Source: an uncultured Alphaproteobacteria bacterium
GTDB taxonomy: Bacteria; Pseudomonadota; Alphaproteobacteria; Rhizobiales; Ancalomicrobiaceae
Assembly (NCBI GenBank): GCA_937919435.1
Contig: CALFRR010000075.1
Coordinates: forward strand, 5,109-69,108
DNA: 64,000 bases
Reading direction: 5' to 3'
Numbering within the stretch: position 1 is the first letter of the stretch; every line of letters starts with the position of its first letter. This document shows positions 62,395 through 64,000 of the stretch, in pieces. A program made the position numbers and the translations under genes. The notes beneath the pieces are model-generated. The model saw nothing but the letters and a program-made list of their open reading frames with translations, did not search any database and was not told the DNA's origin.

Positions 62395-63327
62395 TCACCC
62401 GAGCCTCTCGCCCTTCGCCGGCGCCGCACCGCGCCGGAACGCTTCCGCCGCCATCGGTCGCCCGCCGGCCCGCTGCACCTCGACGAGCCGGAGCGCGCCC
62501 TCGCCGCAGGCGATCGTCAGGCGGTCGTCGAGGATCTCGCCGGGGGCGCCGGCGCCCTCGGCGAGGCCGGTGCGCAGCAGCTTCAGCCGCTCGACCCGGC
62601 CGCCGATGGTCGCTTCGCACCACGCGCCGGGGAACGGCGACAGACCGCGGATCGTGTCGTGGAGGTCCTTCGCCGGCCGGCTCCAGTCGATCCGCGCCTC
62701 GGCCTTGTCGATCTTCCGGGCATAGGTGACGCCGTCTTCCGGCTGCGGCGTCACCGTGAAGGTGCCGGCCTCCAGCGCGGCGAGCGCTTCGACCATCAGG
62801 TCCGCACCGAGCCCGGCGAGCCGGTCGTGGAGATCGCCGGTGGTCTCGTCCGGTCCGATCGGCGTGAAGCGGGAGAGCGCCACCGGGCCGGTGTCGAGCC
62901 CCGCCTCCATCTGCATCACCTCGACCGCGGTCTCGGCGTCGCCGGCCATCACCGCCCGCTGGATCGGCGCCGCACCGCGCCAGCGCGGCAGCGCCGAGCC
63001 GTGCAGGTTGAGGCAGCCGAAGCGTGGGATCGCCAGGATCGACGGCGGCAGCAGCAGCCCGTAGGCGACCACCACCGCGACGTCGGCGCCGTGGCCGGCG
63101 AAGGTCTCGGCCGCCGCCGCGCCCTTCAGAGACGTCGGAACGAGCACGGGGACGCCGAGTTCGAGCGCCGCCGCATGGACCGCCGACGGCCGTTCGGAAA
63201 GCCCGCGCCCCGCCGGCCGCGGCGGCTGGCTGTAGACGGCGGCGATCCGGTGTCCGGCGGCGGCGATTGCCCGCAGCGTCGGCACGGCGAAGTCGGGCGT
63301 ACCCATGAAGACGACGGTGAGGCTCAT
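62395..63327 (-). CDS. fmt: Methionyl-tRNA formyltransferase
   Basis: A 310-residue enzyme that formylates initiator Met-tRNA with 10-formyl-THF. It has [17 protein letters not shown], the folate-site [25 protein letters not shown], and the C-terminal tRNA-binding domain ([14 protein letters not shown]). ATG at 63327. The def gene that usually precedes it is missing from the 600-bp upstream region. Confidence 0.95.
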   Translation of the reverse strand: MSLTVVFMGTPDFAVPTLRAIAAAGHRIAAVYSQPPRPAGRGLSERPSAVHAAALELGVPVLVPTSLKGAAAAETFAGHGADVAVVVAYGLLLPPSILAIPRFGCLNLHGSALPRWRGAAPIQRAVMAGDAETAVEVMQMEAGLDTGPVALSRFTPIGPDETTGDLHDRLAGLGADLMVEALAALEAGTFTVTPQPEDGVTYARKIDKAEARIDWSRPAKDLHDTIRGLSPFPGAWCEATIGGRVERLKLLRTGLAEGAGAPGEILDDRLTIACGEGALRLVEVQRAGGRPMAAEAFRRGAAPAKGERLG

Positions 63328-63928
63328 GTGACGGGCGGTCTCTCGGGAGTGTCTGCGGTCGGCAGGGAATGCGACGGCACGTCCCGAAGGTCAAGCCGAA
63401 CCCGCGCCGATCGGGCGCCGCGGGGCATCGCAGGCCGGTGCCGGGTCACCGGAGAGGGGGTCGTCCGGTCTTCCGATCCCGCCGATCGCCGTCCGGCGGC
63501 GGACCGCCGCACGGGCGTCGGACGCCCCGCGCGCGACGGCCGAACGGTCGGCGCGGTCGAACGCTCCGGAGGCTTCCATCCCCCATTGACATGGTAATAT
63601 GGTAGTGTGAAAGGAATCGAGAGCCGGTCCGGCCGATGCTTCCGCCGTTCCGACGGTCGCTTCCCCGGGGATCCGATCGGTCGGCGAGGTCCGTCCGGCG
63701 AATCCGGTGCCGGCTCCGCCGCGACCGGCCCGTCGTACCGGCCGCGGCCGATCCGGGTGTCACCGCCCGGTGGCGAACCGGGATCCGGCGTGATCCCAGA
63801 CCGTCCGCGTCCGCCCGGTTCCGGCGTGACCGCGGCGACCGACCCCGCCCGCCACGATCTCGGGCGAGAAGGGGGCGAGAAGAGCCGGCACCGGAAGGCC
63901 GGCCGACGGAACCAGGGAGAACGAGAAG
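63328..63928. other. Gene-free region upstream of uxaC
   Basis: 600 bp with no supported gene, between the divergent fmt and uxaC. From 63605 it would be an unusually long 5' leader (about 320 nt) if transcription starts near the TTGACA below. Only weak, GC-rich hairpins were noticed. Confidence 0.5.
63586..63604 (+). promoter_or_regulatory. TTGACA with tandem ATGGTA repeats
   Basis: TTGACA at 63586-63591 overlaps ATGGTA at 63591-63596, repeated at 63599-63604 (8 bp period). It is a short AT-rich patch in GC-rich DNA. It suggests a promoter -35 with an overlapping regulator site, as for GntR-family uronate repressors. This is a guess from position. Confidence 0.35.
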
Positions 63929-64000
63929 ATGCCGCAATCCGTCAAGCCCTTCGCCCTACATCCCGACCGGTTGTTCCCGGCGGATCCGGAGACGCGGGCG
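63929..64000 (+). CDS. uxaC: Uronate isomerase, start only
   Basis: The first 24 codons of a gene running off the window. The peptide includes FALHPDRLFPADPETRA, matching the N-terminus of alphaproteobacterial glucuronate/galacturonate isomerase (UxaC). AGGGAG lies 10 bp before ATG at 63929. The enzyme converts D-glucuronate to D-fructuronate. Identification from so few residues is provisional but the pattern is distinctive; it also fits the uronide genes at the other end of the window. Confidence 0.65.
   Translation, partial: MPQSVKPFALHPDRLFPADPETRA

Overview
The window comes from the chromosome of a very GC-rich alphaproteobacterium, most likely of the Rhizobiales/Hyphomicrobiales. The evidence is a DivL-type pseudo-kinase with Tyr in place of the phospho-acceptor His next to ahcY and a tsaE-amgK fusion, alphaproteobacterial AddAB, a pilA-cpaABCDEF-tadBC pilus locus, a PutR/PutA pair, and strong third-position G/C use throughout. 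No rRNA, tRNA, CRISPR array, prophage, transposase or plasmid gene was seen. The gene content is chromosomal housekeeping plus nutrient uptake.

Layout. 1-5.8 kb: uronide utilisation, with a partial GH88 unsaturated glucuronyl hydrolase divergent from a TRAP transporter (DctP, fused DctQM) and a DUF2264 protein; three evenly spaced GAAACTTTC-like sites lie between them. 5.9-8.1 kb: a DUF4337 membrane protein and ahcY, with a SahR-like palindrome upstream. 8.2-13.1 kb: divL, tsaE-amgK, murU (cell-cycle control, tRNA t6A, muropeptide recycling). 13.3-21.2 kb: addB, addA, trxA, grpE. 21.3-25.5 kb: a small membrane protein, putR and putA. 25.5-26.0 kb: gene-free G/C-run DNA. 26.0-28.5 kb: an M17 aminopeptidase and tadD. 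28.6-40.1 kb: the Tad/Flp pilus locus, including a 53-residue Flp pilin gene at 37826-37987. 40.1-43.4 kb: a PhnD-like binding protein, a retropepsin-like protease, ribokinase and upp. 43.5-46.5 kb: a TPP riboswitch, thiM, thiE and a DUF1688 (URC4/Urg3-like) gene. 46.5-55.2 kb: a nucleoside uptake and salvage operon read leftwards (BMP-family binding protein, ABC ATPase, two permeases, cdd, punA, deoA, deoB). 55.5-61.2 kb: glucokinase, DUF3303, hrpB, an unknown gene and a MarR regulator. 61.2-63.3 kb: fmt, truA and a low-molecular-weight phosphatase. 63.9 kb to the end: the first 24 codons of uxaC.

How the parts fit. Imported nucleosides are cut by PunA, DeoA and Cdd; DeoB and ribokinase handle the pentoses and Upp recovers uracil. 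DivL belongs to the CckA-CtrA pathway, and two CtrA-like sites sit at the pilus genes tadD and 38357-38821, so the window may hold both a regulator and its targets. GH88/TRAP/DUF2264 and UxaC point to growth on plant polysaccharide uronates. The most unusual sequence feature is a pair of intergenic elements (13135-13254 and 28511-28640) with an identical 39-bp core between hairpins whose stems differ but stay paired.
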